This document shows, piece by piece, positions 5,949-6,579 of a stretch of DNA of 6,579 bases. The notes beneath the pieces were generated by a model. The model did not search any database. It was not told the DNA's origin and was given only the letters and a program-made list of their open reading frames with translations. This DNA comes from Acidobacteriaceae bacterium (GTDB lineage Bacteria > Acidobacteriota > Terriglobia > Terriglobales > Acidobacteriaceae): the NCBI GenBank assembly GCA_003140705.1, contig PLKU01000289.1:1-6579 (forward strand), read 5' to 3'. Both the position numbers and the translations under genes were made by a program. How positions within the stretch are numbered: position 1 is the stretch's first letter; every line of letters begins with the position of its first letter.

Positions 5949-6579
5949 ATGCGCATCCATTCATTCGCCCTATCGCTTGCCCTTACCGTTTTTGCCGCCC
6001 CGTTTTGCCCCGCCCAGGCTCCGACCGTCCCTGCAGGAGCCAAACGCCCAATGACTTTTGCAGACATGATGCACATGAAGCGCCTCGGCGAAACCGCCGT
6101 CTCCCCGGACGGCAAGTGGCTTGCCTATTCCGTCACCACCGTCGATCTCGACCAGAACACCAAAACCCCGGAGCTCTTCATCCAGCCCATCGCCGGTGGT
6201 GACCCACAACCCCTGACCGTCTCGCAGCCCGGCGACGGCGGCCCCCAGTTTGCCCCCGACGGCAAGCGGATTCTCTTTTTATCGAGCCGCGACGGCGGAC
6301 AGGAGGTCTGGCTCGCGGACTTCGACCCCGCCACCGGCGTAACCGCCAACCCCCAAAAGCTCACGTCCATCTCTACTGAAGCCGCCAACGCCCTCTGGTC
6401 CCCCGACGGCAACTCCATCGTCTTCACCTCTGCCGTGTATCCCGACTGCCCCGCCATCGCGCCAACCAATCCATCAGGCAATCAATGCAACACGGATCGC
6501 GACGCCGCCCAGGCCGCCAGCAAGGTCAAGGCGCAAATCTTCACCCACCTTCTCTTCCGCCACTGGAACCACTACACCG
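5949..6579 (+). CDS. S9-family (prolyl oligopeptidase-type) secreted peptidase, N-terminal part
   Basis: The frame is open from ATG 5949 to the window edge, giving 210 complete codons without a stop; the rest of the gene lies outside. Residues 1-24 form a signal peptide (hydrophobic FALSLALTVFAA, cleavage probably after AQA), so the protein is exported. The mature part begins with MTFADMMHMKRLGETAVSPD (35-54), the usual opening of S9 dipeptidyl-peptidase/acylaminoacyl-peptidase-like proteins. It continues as a TolB/PD40-like beta-propeller: VSPDGKWLAYSV (51-62), FAPDGKRILFLSSRDGGQEV (101-120) and WSPDGNSIVFTSAV (150-163). A loop with Cys167 and Cys180 (YPDCP and NQCN) may form a disulfide. 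KVKAQIFTHLLFRHWNHYT (192-210) is a conserved block in the family. The alpha/beta-hydrolase domain with its Ser-Asp-His triad should follow but is not visible, so activity cannot be judged. The gene has its own 142-base leader and is probably transcribed separately. Confidence 0.88.
   Translation, partial: MRIHSFALSLALTVFAAPFCPAQAPTVPAGAKRPMTFADMMHMKRLGETAVSPDGKWLAYSVTTVDLDQNTKTPELFIQPIAGGDPQPLTVSQPGDGGPQFAPDGKRILFLSSRDGGQEVWLADFDPATGVTANPQKLTSISTEAANALWSPDGNSIVFTSAVYPDCPAIAPTNPSGNQCNTDRDAAQAASKVKAQIFTHLLFRHWNHYT

Noticed and set aside
5417..6115. 232-codon minus-strand open frame spanning the DUF3108-type gene, the gap and the S9 start.
   Set aside because: It overlaps two well-supported plus-strand genes, has no recognisable motif, and its translation looks like antisense shadow.

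Overview
The window looks like chromosomal DNA of a high-GC, Gram-negative (diderm) bacterium, most likely an Acidobacteriota (Terriglobia-type) genome. The reasons are a lipid A/Kdo gene run, C-ending codons, and secreted proteins (a DUF3108-type protein, an S9 peptidase with a two-cysteine insertion, and an unknown divergent protein) that resemble acidobacterial proteins as I remember them. No database search was possible, so the phylum is an inference.

Layout. Bases 1-189 are the 3' half of a queD/PTPS-family pterin synthase gene. Convergent to it, 220-888 on the minus strand encodes a 222-residue secreted protein of unknown function. Only 38 bases separate its start from the divergent start of waaA at 927. 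A compact plus-strand run then follows: waaA (Kdo transferase, 927-2231), lpxK (lipid A 4'-kinase, 2231-3250, sharing one base with waaA), a family 9 heptosyltransferase-like gene (3280-4344), an ICMT/PEMT-like membrane methyltransferase (4341-4976, ATGA overlap), and a secreted DUF3108-type protein (5036-5806). After a 142-base gap carrying a repeat-like motif and an inverted repeat, the 5' part of an S9-family peptidase gene (5949 onward) runs off the window.

How the genes work together. LpxK phosphorylates the lipid A disaccharide to give lipid IVA, WaaA adds Kdo, and the GT9 enzyme probably adds the first heptose. Three consecutive steps of the lipid A-inner core pathway are therefore encoded side by side with translational coupling. 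The methyltransferase, coupled to the GT9 gene, and the DUF3108 protein after it are the less understood partners. Their position suggests an envelope or lipid role, but nothing in the sequence proves one.

Most of the window is ordinary conserved gene content. I see no CRISPR array, transposon, prophage, tRNA or rRNA. The points most worth a second look are the methyltransferase with its extra C-terminal segment, the unknown divergent secreted protein, the contrast in codon choice between the minus-strand gene and its plus-strand neighbours, and the motifs in the 5807-5948 gap.
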